NCBI GenBank assembly: GCA_026182355.1
Contig: JAPFBL010000003.1
Coordinates: 1,839,001 to 1,903,000 of the forward strand
Length of the DNA stretch: 64,000 nt
Direction of reading: 5' to 3'
Source: Hermatobates lingyangjiaoensis
Lineage: Eukaryota > Arthropoda > Insecta > Hemiptera > Hermatobatidae
This document shows positions 45,243-55,585 of this stretch, in pieces. Position 1 is the first letter of the stretch, and each line of letters opens with the position of its first letter. Position numbers and translations under genes: made by a program. The notes below the pieces were generated by a model. The model worked only from the letters and a program-made list of their open reading frames with translations, did not search any database and was not told the DNA's origin.

Positions 45243-45268
45243 TATATATATATATATATATATATATG
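45243..45268. repeat. (TA)n microsatellite
   Basis: 13 TA repeats. Confidence 0.95.
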
Positions 45269-45310
45269 TTTATATCAATGAACAAACCACAATATGAAAT
45301 GGGAAAACAA

Positions 45311-45353
45311 GACTAAGATCTTTCAACCGTAACAAGCGGTCTTCATCAGAGTC
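45311..45353 (-). ncRNA. hammerhead ribozyme motif with canonical CTGATGA core
   Basis: Minus strand, 43 nt. Stem I GACT (45350-45353) pairs with AGTC (45311-45314). The core CTGATGA (45343-45349) is the exact textbook form. Stem II ACCG/CGGT has loop CTTGTTA, followed by GAA, self-complementary AGATCT and T at the cleavage position. It differs from the 41.1-kb copies only at the variable core position 7, which supports this being the ancestral form. PLE hammerheads are known to be this small and to work as dimers; activity here is inferred only. Confidence 0.65.
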
Positions 45354-45361
45354 AAAAACTC

Positions 45362-45403
45362 AATTCTGACGAAGACAGCTTGTTACGGTTGAAAGATCTT
45401 AGT
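45362..45403 (+). ncRNA. broken hammerhead copy
   Basis: Right arm of palindrome 2. The core CTGACGA (45366-45372), GAA and AGATCT are kept. The bases before the core are AATT rather than GACT, so stem I cannot pair with AGTC, and ACAG cannot pair fully with CGGT. Predicted inactive; useful as a negative control. Confidence 0.55.
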
Positions 45404-45468
45404 CTTGTTTTCCCATTTCATATTATGGTTTGATCATTGATTGTTATTTAACGTGTTAATGTGAAAAC

Positions 45469-45492
45469 TATATATATATATATATATATATA
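45469..45492. repeat. (TA)n microsatellite
   Basis: 12 TA repeats shared between palindrome 2 and the large PLE dimer. Confidence 0.95.
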
Positions 45493-45787
45493 ACTGATTC
45501 AATAATATATCGACCGTTTGATAGAATAGGTGTGTTCTCTAATCGGGGTTCGGTCAATTTTCCAGGATAAAAAATCAAACTCTCGTTGCCAACGTTTCGG
45601 TTTTATTTAAAACCTTTTTCATAGGCAGAAGTAAGAATTTTTTAACTAAGAAAATGAAATTTACATTATTTAAAGGAACAACAATGTTAGCCGGACAAAA
45701 CCTTCGACTAGACTAATAAGATAACATTACAAATAACCTCAACACTGTTCACTCAAGGGAACTAAATAAATCAAATTTCACTAAACC

Positions 45788-46813
45788 TCAGCACAACACT
45801 CCAGAATAAATATTACTTAAATTAGTAATATCACTTCTATGATTAATCGAACTTAGATCCTTTTTAATATATAACATCTCAAGTGTCTTCCTTCTTTGCT
45901 CATCTTTTTCTTTTTCTATTATAGTTGTATCTTCAAAATCGAACGTGTGACCCTCGTTTATTGCATGCCCAGCTAAGGCTGTTGCGTTACTTTTATTTGT
46001 TCTTATGGAATAATTATGTTGGTACAACCTTTCTTTGAGAAAACGACTAGTTTCACCATAGTAACACTTGTCACAGTCTTTACATTTGATGGCATAAATG
46101 AGGTTACTTTGTAACTCCTTCGGTATTTTTTCTTTCAAATTTGAAAATAAAGATTTATTTTTTCTTTTATTATAAAATGCCAGTGTAACTTCAGGTACGT
46201 TTCGTTTGAACACTTTTCTAATTGATTGTGATAAGCCCTCAACATAAGGAAATTTGAAATACTTCCTATTTATAACTTCCAGTTCAGCATGATCTTCATT
46301 TGAATGTGCTGGTTGCTGTCTTAAATATCTTAACCAATATCGTTCAACTAAGTTCTTCGGATAACAATTTTTCTGTAACAATGATTTCACCCTTTTCTTA
46401 TTTTCATTTAAAAAACATGGACTACTTATTTCAATAACTTTTTTAACCAAATTTTGGACGCAATTTAATTTTTGGTTTATAGCATGAGAAGAATGGTAGT
46501 TCAGGATTCTTGCAGCACTGGTAGGTTTTTTAAACCAATCCGTTAAGATATTGCCATTTTCACCTCTTATAACTTTCACATCTAAGAATGGCAGATTTCC
46601 ATCTTTCTCTACTTCACAAGTGAATTGTAGACGATTATGAAAAGAATTAAATACATTTAATACATTCTCTTCTTCTCCCTTTTCAATAATTAAAAACAAA
46701 TCGTCCACATATAATTTAATAAATTTCACCTTCGTACCTAATTTATTGATACTGTTTTCCAATAGTTCAATCATAACTATATTTACGAGAACTGGTGAAA
46801 TTGGTGATCCCAT
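45788..46813 (-). pseudogene. PLE reverse transcriptase (C-terminal part) and GIY-YIG endonuclease
   Basis: 341 codons remain open. In order: MGSPISPVL (residues 1-9) is the reverse transcriptase GSPxSP motif. YVDD (35-38) is the catalytic metal-binding motif. LPFLDVK (74-80) follows in the thumb-side region. A connector comes next, then the endonuclease with IYAIKCKDCDKCYYGET (239-255, GIY-YIG core with Cys 244, 247 and 250), Arg 262, His 266 and AGHAINEGH (281-289), and a C-terminal Glu-rich helix. The protein would copy element RNA and nick target DNA. The fingers and the first catalytic Asp are missing because the element is cut at the dimer junction, so ATG 46813 is internal and the copy is not autonomous. 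The intact frame suggests recent insertion. Confidence 0.9.
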
Positions 46814-46819
46814 TAGTTC

Positions 46820-47386
46820 AACTTAGTTGAACGATATTGGTTAAGATATTTAAGACAGCAACCAGCACATTCAAATGAAGATCATGCTGAACTGGAAGTT
46901 ATAAATAGGAAGTATTTCAAATTTCCTTATGTTGAGGGCTTATCACAATCAATTAGAAAAGTGTTCAAACGAAACGTACCTGAAGTTACACTGGCATTTT
47001 ATAATAAAAGAAAAAATAAATCTTTATTTTCAAATTTGAAAGAAAAAATACCGAAGGAGTTACAAAGTAACCTCATTTATGCCATCAAATGTAAAGACTG
47101 TGACAAGTGTTACTATGGTGAAACTAGTCGTTTTCTCAAAGAAAGGTTGTACCAACATAATTATTCCATAAGAACAAATAAAAGTAACGCAACAGCCTTA
47201 GCTGGGCATGCAATAAACGAGGGTCACACGTTCGATTTTGAAGATACAACTATAATAGAAAAAGAAAAAGATGAGCAAAGAAGGAAGACACTTGAGATGT
47301 TATATATTAAAAAGGATCTAAGTTCGATTAATCATAGAAGTGATATTACTAATTTAAGTAATATTTATTCTGGAGTGTTGTGCTGA
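46820..47386 (+). pseudogene. PLE GIY-YIG endonuclease, inverted second copy
   Basis: 188 codons remain open, beginning mid-protein at NLVERYW, which equals residues 154-160 of the left copy, and running to the same stop. The last 141 residues match the left copy exactly. The GIY-YIG core is intact, but the reverse transcriptase is absent. The frame has no proper start and is simply open from the junction. Confidence 0.88.
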
Positions 47387-47643
47387 GGTTTAGTGAAATT
47401 TGATTTATTTAGTTCCCTTGAGTGAACAGTGTTGAGGTTATTTGTAATGTTATCTTATTAGTCTAGTCGAAGGTTTTGTCCGGCTAACATTGTTGTTCCT
47501 TTAAATAATGTAAATTTCATTTTCTTAGTTAAAAAATTCTTACTTCTGCCTATGAAAAAGGTTTTAAATAAAACCGAAACGTTGGCAACGAGAGTTTGAT
47601 TTTTTATCCTGGAAAATTGACCGAACCCCGATTAGAGAACACA

Positions 47644-47645
<2 letters not shown>

Positions 47646-47680
<35 letters not shown>
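47646..47680. repeat. (TA)n microsatellite
   Basis: About 17 TA repeats ending the right arm of the PLE dimer. Confidence 0.95.
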
Positions 47681-47684
<4 letters not shown>

Positions 47685-50600
47685 GAGAAGCCAGTTCTTT
47701 ATTAGTTTAATAAGGCAGGCAAAAGACTGATTAAAACGATGTCATTTCCAAGGAGTGGCCCAGAATTCCTTTACCTTAGCAAGGCTTTTCTATCTCATCA
47801 AGTAGCAATGAATTCCTCTAGCAGAATACACCGTTTTCTGCGCCATTCTTAAATAATTATTATAATAAATCAAACAGAATTGTTTTCTAAGAATTATCCT
47901 TTACCATAAATCTAACAAACAATATCTGAAAGTTATTATTATAATACTAAATCAAATTTACAATAGAAACAAGATTACGTCTTGCTTATAATTATTAAAA
48001 AAAATCAATGCCAGAATTTTGTTTACCTAAATAAACTTATAAATATTACTTGAAACCATTACTTTTTAGATTATATATAAAAACATAAAATGGGTTTCAA
48101 TTCAGTGTTTTTAGTAATAAATAAGTTGTATATATGAAATAAATTTCATTAGATAAAAGAAGTTAATCCTGGGAGAAATAAATAAAAAGTCGGTGTAATT
48201 AGGACTAGCTCTCCATGGACAATCCAATACTATTAAGCAGAGAAAATGGTTAGTCTCTTAAAACCACAATAATGAAAAGAAATGGAACGTTTGTTAGACT
48301 TGATTAAAAACCATGCTACACTATGGTCTTAAACGTGAACAATTAGACAGTGCTTAATTCAAACCCACCTTGTTATAGCTTTTTGAGAAACAGAACTGTC
48401 TCTGAAATTATAGTGTTGGAAATAATAATTACGCGACTACATAGTAAGAGATGAGTTATGAATACAAGTAGCACATTGCCCTACCTTGAGAGAAGAGTAT
48501 GCACAATACTAGTTAAATTGATGTTTGCATGTAATTGTTCAAATTTTGAAAACAAAAAAACAGAAAGAAATTTGTTTAAAACTCTTTGATGTTCTCAAAG
48601 ATTTTTACATAAAATGCGTAATATTACCTTACCTCCCATGTTATAAACTTTCGTTACCAACATTAAAAATTTTCCACATTCAACCGGTAAAATGTCTACC
48701 AGTTTCAAAAGGACTTCTTGAAACCATACGACCATGTAAGAGAAAAGATATATTCATACAATTTTAATTCATTTATACAACCTTTGTAGAAAGAATAACC
48801 TCTACATATTTCCGAGGAACTCAAACCCTTATTACTATAGACAGAATATGCGTATCAAAAAAAAAAAAAAATACAATGCATGCATGCGGTGGAGCAAATT
48901 TATTATGATATTATGATTAACATCAAACTTTACTGTCATTTCAGAAATATATTAAGTAATATTTCAATTTAATAAATGATTTGCTTCAAAATGGCTACTT
49001 GAATTTGTCAATATAATCAAAATATAATAAAAAAAATAAATTAATAAATTATATTATATAATATAACAAAAAATATTCAACAAATAACAAAATAACTGTC
49101 AATATTTCCCCAAATAGATTATTTTCAAGCATCTTAGTTCGTCAAAAGAATTGAAAATAATTTCGATAGTTTAATAATAATAGAAATAGGGAAAATTGTT
49201 AGTTTTTTTTCTAAGAATAATGCTTCAAAAACATTTCTCAGTGATTTATGATAAATTGCAAATATTATAAATAATTATTTTGAATTAATTTTTACTTTAG
49301 TATAAGTAAGACTTAGCATGTTGATATACGGTAAGACTTAATTCTTGAAACTATAAAATCAAATGCAAATCAAACTTATGTATTATATGTATTATTATGT
49401 TTTCTAGTGTGTGATTGACCGTTTTATCGTTCTCAGATAAGGTAGTAATTAATCTATATGTTGCACACTTTTACAAATCAAGTTCAGACATATAGTCTGA
49501 AAATGCCTACCATTATAAACTTAAGAATACAATATATACTCCTTTATCTAAGTATGTTTTGAAACTCCATTGTTTTGATTAATATTGAAGTGTTAAAAAG
49601 TACTTTTTCATTATTTATAATAGAACGGCTACTAATTTTAAGTGTCACTTCTCAGATAATTCAAAAAGCTTAACATGTCGTATTAGGTGTTGTCTTATAA
49701 TTAGATTATGTTCACGAACTTACAACATTGGAAGAATAATTTTTTTTTACGCTAAAAATGACACTATTAAGTTGTGTCTGTAGTAACAAGGTAGTTCTGT
49801 AGAAACTTTTGGCAAATAAGTACCTTTATAAGGCACAACATACCTATCAGACAAAAAAATCAAGAGAATAAGCTCTAAAATTTTTGTTTAACAAAATATT
49901 GAAAACCTATTAATATTAAACAAATCATTCTAAACTGATATTCGAAAGATGAAATCGGCACTAATAATAGATATATTCATTCAGAATCTATAAAAGGGAT
50001 TAATTAATGATAATGCAAAGAAAAATTAGAAGTATAAAATCTACTCACTACAACAGAAACTGTGAGTTTTAAAGTCTGTCATGTATTCCCTTTTTGTGAT
50101 TATTAGTGAAATATAAGACTAAACTAAAAAATCATGCAGAAGATACATTGACCAAGACTATAAACACAATGTTCTGGAAGAGAATCTAAATAGGACTTGA
50201 TTTTTAACCCCAAGCCTCTAGTTAGCTCTATACAGCTGTGTTAACACCGATGAAATGATACGCATTCTTATTCTGGTATCAAAGGTTAATAATTGACCTT
50301 AATAACCTAAAAAGACAAGTTTTCCTAGACATAACAGGAGCAATGAACACCTTTTTATATCCAGGAGAAAAAATGTATTGAACTCCTTCTCCCCCTTAGA
50401 TAATTTTATCACGAAAAACGTCGCCTGCAGTCTACTAAGAATAGTTTAAAATACAAATGCCAGTTTTGAAAAGAAAATGCTCAAATCTTTTATAAAACTA
50501 AACAATAATTTTGTCTATTTATAGTGAGATACAATGCCTTTGAAGGAAAATGTTATAGGAGCTTCGAAATCATTACTGGATTGGAACCATCGCGATTTCG

Positions 50601-50695
50601 ACAAGGCTGCTTTTGTCCAGGAAATCCTGGTAATAAAGTTTTTTGTTAAGCATATACTAAAATTATTCTCGTAAAAATCTAGTAAATACATTATA
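47681..50695. other. 3 kb AT-rich DNA, no gene recognised
   Basis: No domain, tRNA or tandem repeat seen. The 80-codon frame at 48525-48767 resembles no family I know and has AT-driven composition. Low-complexity A/T patches occur at about 48855-48875 and 49020-49080. Confidence 0.5.
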
Positions 50696-50699
50696 TGAG

Positions 50700-51215
50700 G
50701 CAGTCAGATCAAGCTGAAGGGTGTGAATTCAATAGCTTTTAATTCAAAAGAGTGCGTGAATGCGATATCTTTACTAAATCTAGCAATTAAAAATAAGACA
50801 CGTTTATTGTGGATACCTGGTACTTGGTAATAAAAGGGAATGAGGAAGTCGACCATTTTAAAAGTCTAAAATAAACTCATTCCAACTAAACTTTAAGTTC
50901 TAAACAAAATAATAAACCTTCAAGTAAGAGGTTTAAAAATATATGTAGAATGTCAAGCCGGGTATTGTCTTTTTTACTATAACTTATTCAAGATGAAAGT
51001 AACATTAGACGAAGAATGCAGATATTGTCTGAAAGAGACGGAAACCTTAGAACGCTCTGTTTGAATGTAAGGCAATCACCTTTGAGAGGTTAAAGAACTT
51101 AAAATGTAAAGTTAAAATTAGAAGCTACAAAGGGAAGCTCAATAGGACAGATATGACGGCGGTGTGTAAGAGTCCGAAAGGACTCAGGCCCCTAATTTAA
51201 AATAAGAATAACAAT
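50700..51215 (+). pseudogene. non-LTR retrotransposon 3' end (RNase H and Cys motif), copy 1
   Basis: Decayed C-terminus of a non-LTR element. Readable segments are NSIAFNSKECVNAIS, then LLWIPG (50804-50821), then after a frameshift KGNEEVDHF. Together these are the conserved end of an RNase H domain (WxPGHxGIxGNExAD). A Cys-x2-Cys knuckle CRYCLKETET follows (cysteines at 51017 and 51026). The 3' end TGACGGCGGTGTGTAAGAGTC precedes a short A-rich tail. The same 3' region recurs at 52945-53345 (minus) and 57958-58285 (plus). Many stops and shifts; long dead. Confidence 0.72.
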
Positions 51216-51742
51216 CAAATATTACATAGCTCTAAAACATACATATAAATATTGATATTACTGATAAAATTTATCTAGTCATAATAGCCACAACTGATTA
51301 TCTATGAGCTAGATAATATCTTACTAGACAGTTTGATATCATGTTTACAAGATAGCCAAATGAATGCAAAACAAAATTGATAGTCAACGAGTTTGATATT
51401 AAGTTTTATTACAGCAAAGTTGACAGTAGGGTCACCCTTTTTATGTTATTTTAAATTCCTATCGTAATGGATGTTTAATTTTTTGTAATCATAATAATAC
51501 TTTTTACACTACTGTATGTCGCATATAAGTATAAAAAAATTGATATGGATATTTTGATGAATTAACATTTTTTTGAAGTACCTTAAGTTCACTTTTGACT
51601 CCGATTTCTTCGGACTTCGGATTTTAATGATGTCTTTGTGGGCGGGTGTGTGTATGTGTGTTCCAATGTCAAAAACTATGTGGGAATGATACAGATCACA
51701 CCGTTTAATAGATCAAATTTATATTTTACTGGATAGCTGTAT

Positions 51743-51746
<4 letters not shown>
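51216..51746. other. no gene seen
   Basis: AT-rich, with a short GT-rich patch near 51640-51660. Nothing recognised. Confidence 0.5.
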
Positions 51747-51788
<42 letters not shown>

Positions 51789-51801
51789 TATATATATATA
51801 T
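51747..51801. repeat. (TA)n microsatellite
   Basis: TA repeats with one GG interruption at 51787-51788. Confidence 0.95.
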
Positions 51802-51884
51802 TAGGGGAAAATACTGTCAATGGTACCAATCTTAATCCAATATTAAATCAAAATTGATAACCTGCCTACAACTTGTATTCACTT

Positions 51885-51920
51885 GCTCTCTGATAACGTG
51901 AAAACGAAAGGCCTCAGAGC
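51885..51920 (+). ncRNA. hammerhead motif with core mutation, fourth PLE family
   Basis: Stem I GCTCT/AGAGC (51885-51889 with 51916-51920) is perfect and flush, and can extend by two more pairs. The core reads CTGATAA (51890-51896) instead of CTGATGA. Position 8, the catalytic G, is A. Stem II is only GT/AC (51898-51899 with 51904-51905) with loop GAAA. GAA (51906-51908), self-complementary AGGCCT (51909-51914) and cleavage base C (51915) all fit. The G8-to-A change should abolish cleavage. Confidence 0.5.
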
Positions 51921-51980
51921 GACTATCTTCATTCATTTGTGGTGAGTTACCTGAATATATATATATATAATTTTAGTTTA

Positions 51981-52020
51981 TACCTGAGAATGGCGAATGA
52001 GAGCCGAAAGGTTGTACGTA
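51981..52020 (+). ncRNA. degenerate hammerhead-like motif
   Basis: CTGAGAA (51984-51990), a GGC/GCC stem (51992-51994 with 52003-52005) and GAAAGG (52006-52011) follow the hammerhead order. The core is imperfect and no proper A15.1-U16.1 stem is visible. Likely decayed. Confidence 0.3.
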
Positions 52021-52106
52021 TTTTTATTTAGTTTGTTAATTTAGTGATTAAAACAGTGATTAAAATTTAGTTTTTCGTGTTTGACCTATGTTTATTGTGT
52101 GTGTTA

Positions 52107-52228
52107 ATGTCTTTTGCTAACCTTCTTTGGAAGCTACCAGAGTCTCACCGCAAAGTGATACGAAAACTAGAGAGTGTCAACAAGAAACTGGTCAATTCAG
52201 AAGCTGCTGCTTATTTTAATAATAATAC
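52107..52228 (+). pseudogene. PLE ORF, N-terminal fragment
   Basis: Starts at ATG 52107 with MSFANLLWKL, followed by RKVIRKLESVNKKLVNSEAA and a YFNNN end that passes into (TA)n. The basic KLExxNKKL helix and the A-x-x-FN motif match the N-terminal region of PLE proteins and align loosely with the 41407 fragment. About 40 codons survive. Confidence 0.5.
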
Positions 52229-52230
52229 AT

Positions 52231-52276
<46 letters not shown>

Positions 52277-52284
52277 ATATATAT
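52228..52284. repeat. (TA)n microsatellite
   Basis: TA tract with two AA/TT interruptions, truncating the PLE reading frame. Confidence 0.95.
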
Positions 52285-52940
52285 GCTGTATTGTTTCCTG
52301 GTAACAATCATCAAAAAGTCACTGTTTTGGAGAATACATAATTTTATATAGCACGTTTTCTTCTAAACTAGTAATACTAACATTACTCTAACATAACTCT
52401 AGAGTATTTTACTTTTGAGTGAAACTACTGTCACTTTTACTGAAAAAAATTCATTTTTTCAATACTAGTTTGACGTTAAAAAGAAAAACGTTTCTTCAAA
52501 AAGCTCATCAACACCGTACTGGTCAAAGTTTGATAAATCACTGTGAAATTATACCCAAAGTAGCTCCTTTCAGAGGATGAATATTATACTTGTTTGTTAG
52601 TATTACTTTAGCAGAAAAACAGAATTATGATCTATTATATGAATTCAAAAAACATTTTTTTTTTCTAAACCTCTAACTATACAAGAATTAAATTCTGTAA
52701 AAAAATCTGGAACGGCCTACACTCAACTTTACTATAAGCATCCATAATATCAACTTGTTGACCATCAATTGCATTTTAGTTTTTATATTAATGTAAATGT
52801 TGTGTAGACGTAATTTAAAACTTTCATATAAAGTAATATAAATTCTTAGATATCTAATTTGGTGATATCTTCTGTTCTAATATGGCTTTAACTATTTTAT
52901 GAGTCATGGGAAACTTGAAATTAGTGTTATTAAACCAAAT
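52285..52940. other. AT-rich DNA with one dispersed-repeat match
   Basis: No gene seen. 52696-52742 is the reverse complement of about 10485-10530 (GAGTGTAGGCC...TTCCAGATTTTTTT), the only clear link between the two halves outside known elements. Confidence 0.5.
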
Positions 52941-52944
52941 GATA

Positions 52945-53345
52945 AGATTTTATAATTAAATTGGGGGTTTTGAGTGCCAACAGACTCGTACACACTGCGG
53001 TCATTTTGGTTGATCCATAAAAGTCAGTCAAATTTTCATTTCTTTAATGAAATTTATAATTTTTCTTAGAGTAATATCTCTCTCTTCCATTTGGTTTAAG
53101 TATGATTTACCAAAAATCATTAACCTCCTAAACGCTATTGAATGAATGCAACTAGAATGTCTTCAAAGGTTTCTGGCTCTTTCAGGCAAGAATTGCATTT
53201 TTCGTTAATTGAAGTTTGTAGTTGTAGTTAAGAGGCAATATCCGGTTATGTATTGTACATAAATTTTCAAATCATTCCTTTAAAGATGTATTATCTCCGC
53301 TATAAATTCAAGTACAGTTGGAATGAGGTTATCACATAAAATTAG
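52945..53345 (-). pseudogene. non-LTR retrotransposon 3' end, copy 2
   Basis: Minus strand. The Cys knuckle KCNSCLKEPETFEDIL (cysteine codons at 53195-53197 and 53186-53188) is followed after stops by IFGKSYLNQMEERDITLRK and IINFIKEMKI, then an end region with GACCGCAGTGTGTACGAGTC. The upstream part (CTCATTCCAACT, ACCGGATATTGCC) aligns with copy 1. C-terminal end of the same non-LTR family, inverted relative to copy 1. Confidence 0.68.
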
Positions 53346-55585
53346 ACCTGGTTCTTCTAGCTAACATTTATCTAGTTTCTTTTTATCTATTCATCATTTC
53401 TACTCATCAGAAAACTTAGATTGTCTAAAAAGGCTCTAGACCCCAAATGGTTTCCCTGGTTCAAACCGTTTTCAAACCCTCCACTTCTTCATTATTTTTT
53501 TGTCTGCATGTACACACACAAGAGTTAAAATAATAATTACATTAAACCTAACTATTAATGTTTGGTTCTAGAAGATTTTTGACTATCCATTTCAAAATAA
53601 CTTTAAAATGGTCTTTCTCTAAGTGGGATATAATGAATAATTTTCTCATGCTAGATATAGGATATATCTTCATAACTCCTGTTATCCCTAGACATTCTTA
53701 TATTGGTAGTTTTATTAAAACCAATTAGGGTACACTTTTCACTAAGTTTTGGATATAACGTAACAGATATATAGGCCACCATTGTTTTTTTACAGCTTTA
53801 ATAGTCCTTTTGTAAACCCAAAGTGAAGATTTGTAGTTAAGACATGTTTCACCAAAGATATTTTTACAAAGAAAAACAAAATGTATTGAATAATATCAAT
53901 CAATTAAGATGTTCAAATAACAAAAAAAAGTTAATGAAAATAGCAGAAACTTTTGCAAAATAAATCTGAAATCTAACATTTAATGAAACCTCGATTTAAA
54001 ATCTCAACAGTTAATGTTTGATATAGAATTTTTTAACATATTTAACTATTTTAATTATAATAAAAAAAATTATAAAACGATTAAGTTATTGTTCAATTAA
54101 GTTAATTAAATAATTAATTAAAACTATTATAAAAAAAATTAACTAAAAGAAATGTTTTAAATATCTTAAAGAGATTTAACTTAATAACAGTTAAAATTAT
54201 TATTAAATCATGTTAACTATTTTATAAATGAATTAAAGTATTTAATATCTTATTTTATATAATTTATTCTTGAAATTCACTACAAGTCAAGTCTGCTTTG
54301 CTTAGGTAAATTAAAACTTGATCAAAAAAAAAACTTAAAGAATATATAAAATACTGAACCATCTAGAAATACAAAATAAAAAAAACTCACCTATGTTATG
54401 ATTTATTTTCTCTTTTAATTTTAAATCTGAAACAAACATATTAATAAATTAATGTTCGTCAAACTATTTTTAATAAAGTTATAAGGCTTCAAGAAATACG
54501 TCTTATATTGCTAAATATAAAATCGATGTTGAGGGAATAAAATTAAGAGAAGTCTCTTGAATTGATAAACGTCAAGTATGTCACTGGTCAAGCTAATACC
54601 TGATGAAACTTATTCAGATCCATATTTAAAAAAAAACTCTTAACAGATTTGATTTTTAAAAAGAAATTAGACTTCCAAGAAGGTAAATTATGGTAAGAAG
54701 CTGCTGAAAACAGTTCTTATTGTGGAAACCTAACTCATCAAGAATATCAAAAGACCGACAGATAAAGTAACATGTATGTAGCAGATTAATGATAATAAAT
54801 TTCGATTTAGAACATACAGAAAACTATACAAAAATGTCAGCCTCTCAACCTTTGCTAAATAAAATTGTTGAATTTCAATTGTTAAGAGGGTACTAAAGGG
54901 GTTTTAATGCAATTAAAAAATACTTGTTACTTGTTTAATCAATGTTAGGTACTTATTACATCGATAATGATTTGTACCGTTAACTATTACTAGCTATAAC
55001 AAAGACATTGGAGCGACTCTAAAACAACCACAAGGTCATGATCTTTTAGACACAGTAGCTTATCATTCAAGGAGATTATCAATATCAATTTAGAATGCCA
55101 AGCAATAAAAAAGGAGATGAAATACTGGCAGTACTATGTTATTATAATATAGTTTGTAGTAACCATAAATCTATAGAAAAATTAATATCAAAGTTATAAT
55201 AGATGAAATATTGAGTGATTTATTTCAATATATATCTTAATGCAATTTTCAGATCATGTATACATGAGAAAAGAGAATACTCTAGTGGACTACTAAGGTT
55301 TTTAAAAAATGAAGGTGTCATCAATGTAGTGAATTTAACAGAAGTAAATTAATTATTCGCCAAATAGAAAATATTTAATAACTTTATTCTACTAGAGAAA
55401 CAGAAGAACATTACTTTTAAGACATTACGAGGTTACCAGTATATTTTGCTTGAAGGTAATTAAAAGAATCCACAAGCATTATGTTCATATTACTGTAACT
55501 GAGATAAGGGTGAAAATAAGACCATATTATTAAATGTTAAATCAATCAGAAAATGTTTCAGAAGTTGTTTGATTTGATTAGAAAA
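53346..55585. other. 2.2 kb AT-rich DNA, no gene recognised
   Basis: Very A/T-rich, especially 53990-54260, with many TTAATTA-type words. No reading frame of interest and no repeat family recognised. Confidence 0.5.

Larger units (their letters stand above)
45275..45468. mobile_element. PLE-end inverted dimer (palindrome 2)
   Basis: Second copy of the palindrome at 41.1 kb. The arms meet around 45355-45365 and extend to 45275 and 45440. The right side continues with TTGTTATTTAACGTGTTAATG to (TA)n, the same outer end that palindrome 1 carries on its left. The left arm has an intact hammerhead motif on the minus strand. The right arm lost stem I at the junction and has ACAG instead of ACCG in stem II. 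Confidence 0.7.
45493..47648. mobile_element. Penelope-like element, head-to-head inverted dimer
   Basis: Two copies of one PLE face away from each other. The arms 45526-46354 (minus) and 46820-47648 (plus) are both 829 bp and identical wherever I compared them. The left copy is longer and reaches into the reverse transcriptase (to about 46815); the right one is cut after the end of that domain. The junction sits at about 46815-46820. Each arm holds the GIY-YIG endonuclease, a stop, a 3' region and an end stem-loop (GGTTTT/AAAACC followed by GAAACGTTGGC). Both ends run into (TA)n. Inverted, 5'-truncated partial copies are a known trait of PLE insertion. Confidence 0.88.
51802..52228 (+). mobile_element. 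PLE 5' fragment with two hammerhead-like motifs and ORF start
   Basis: Bounded by TA tracts on both sides and split by a short one at 51954-51970. It contains a hammerhead-shaped motif with mutated core (51885-51920), a weaker related motif (51981-52020) and then a PLE N-terminal reading frame from 52107 that ends in (TA)n. Same plan as 41254-41532 but a different sequence family. Confidence 0.6.

Noticed and set aside
47560..47610. Active hammerhead at the outer ends of the large PLE dimer
   Set aside because: A 6-bp stem II, GAA, ACGT and a TGCC/GGCA stem I can be drawn, but the core reads TATGAAA instead of CUGANGA, so it should not cleave.
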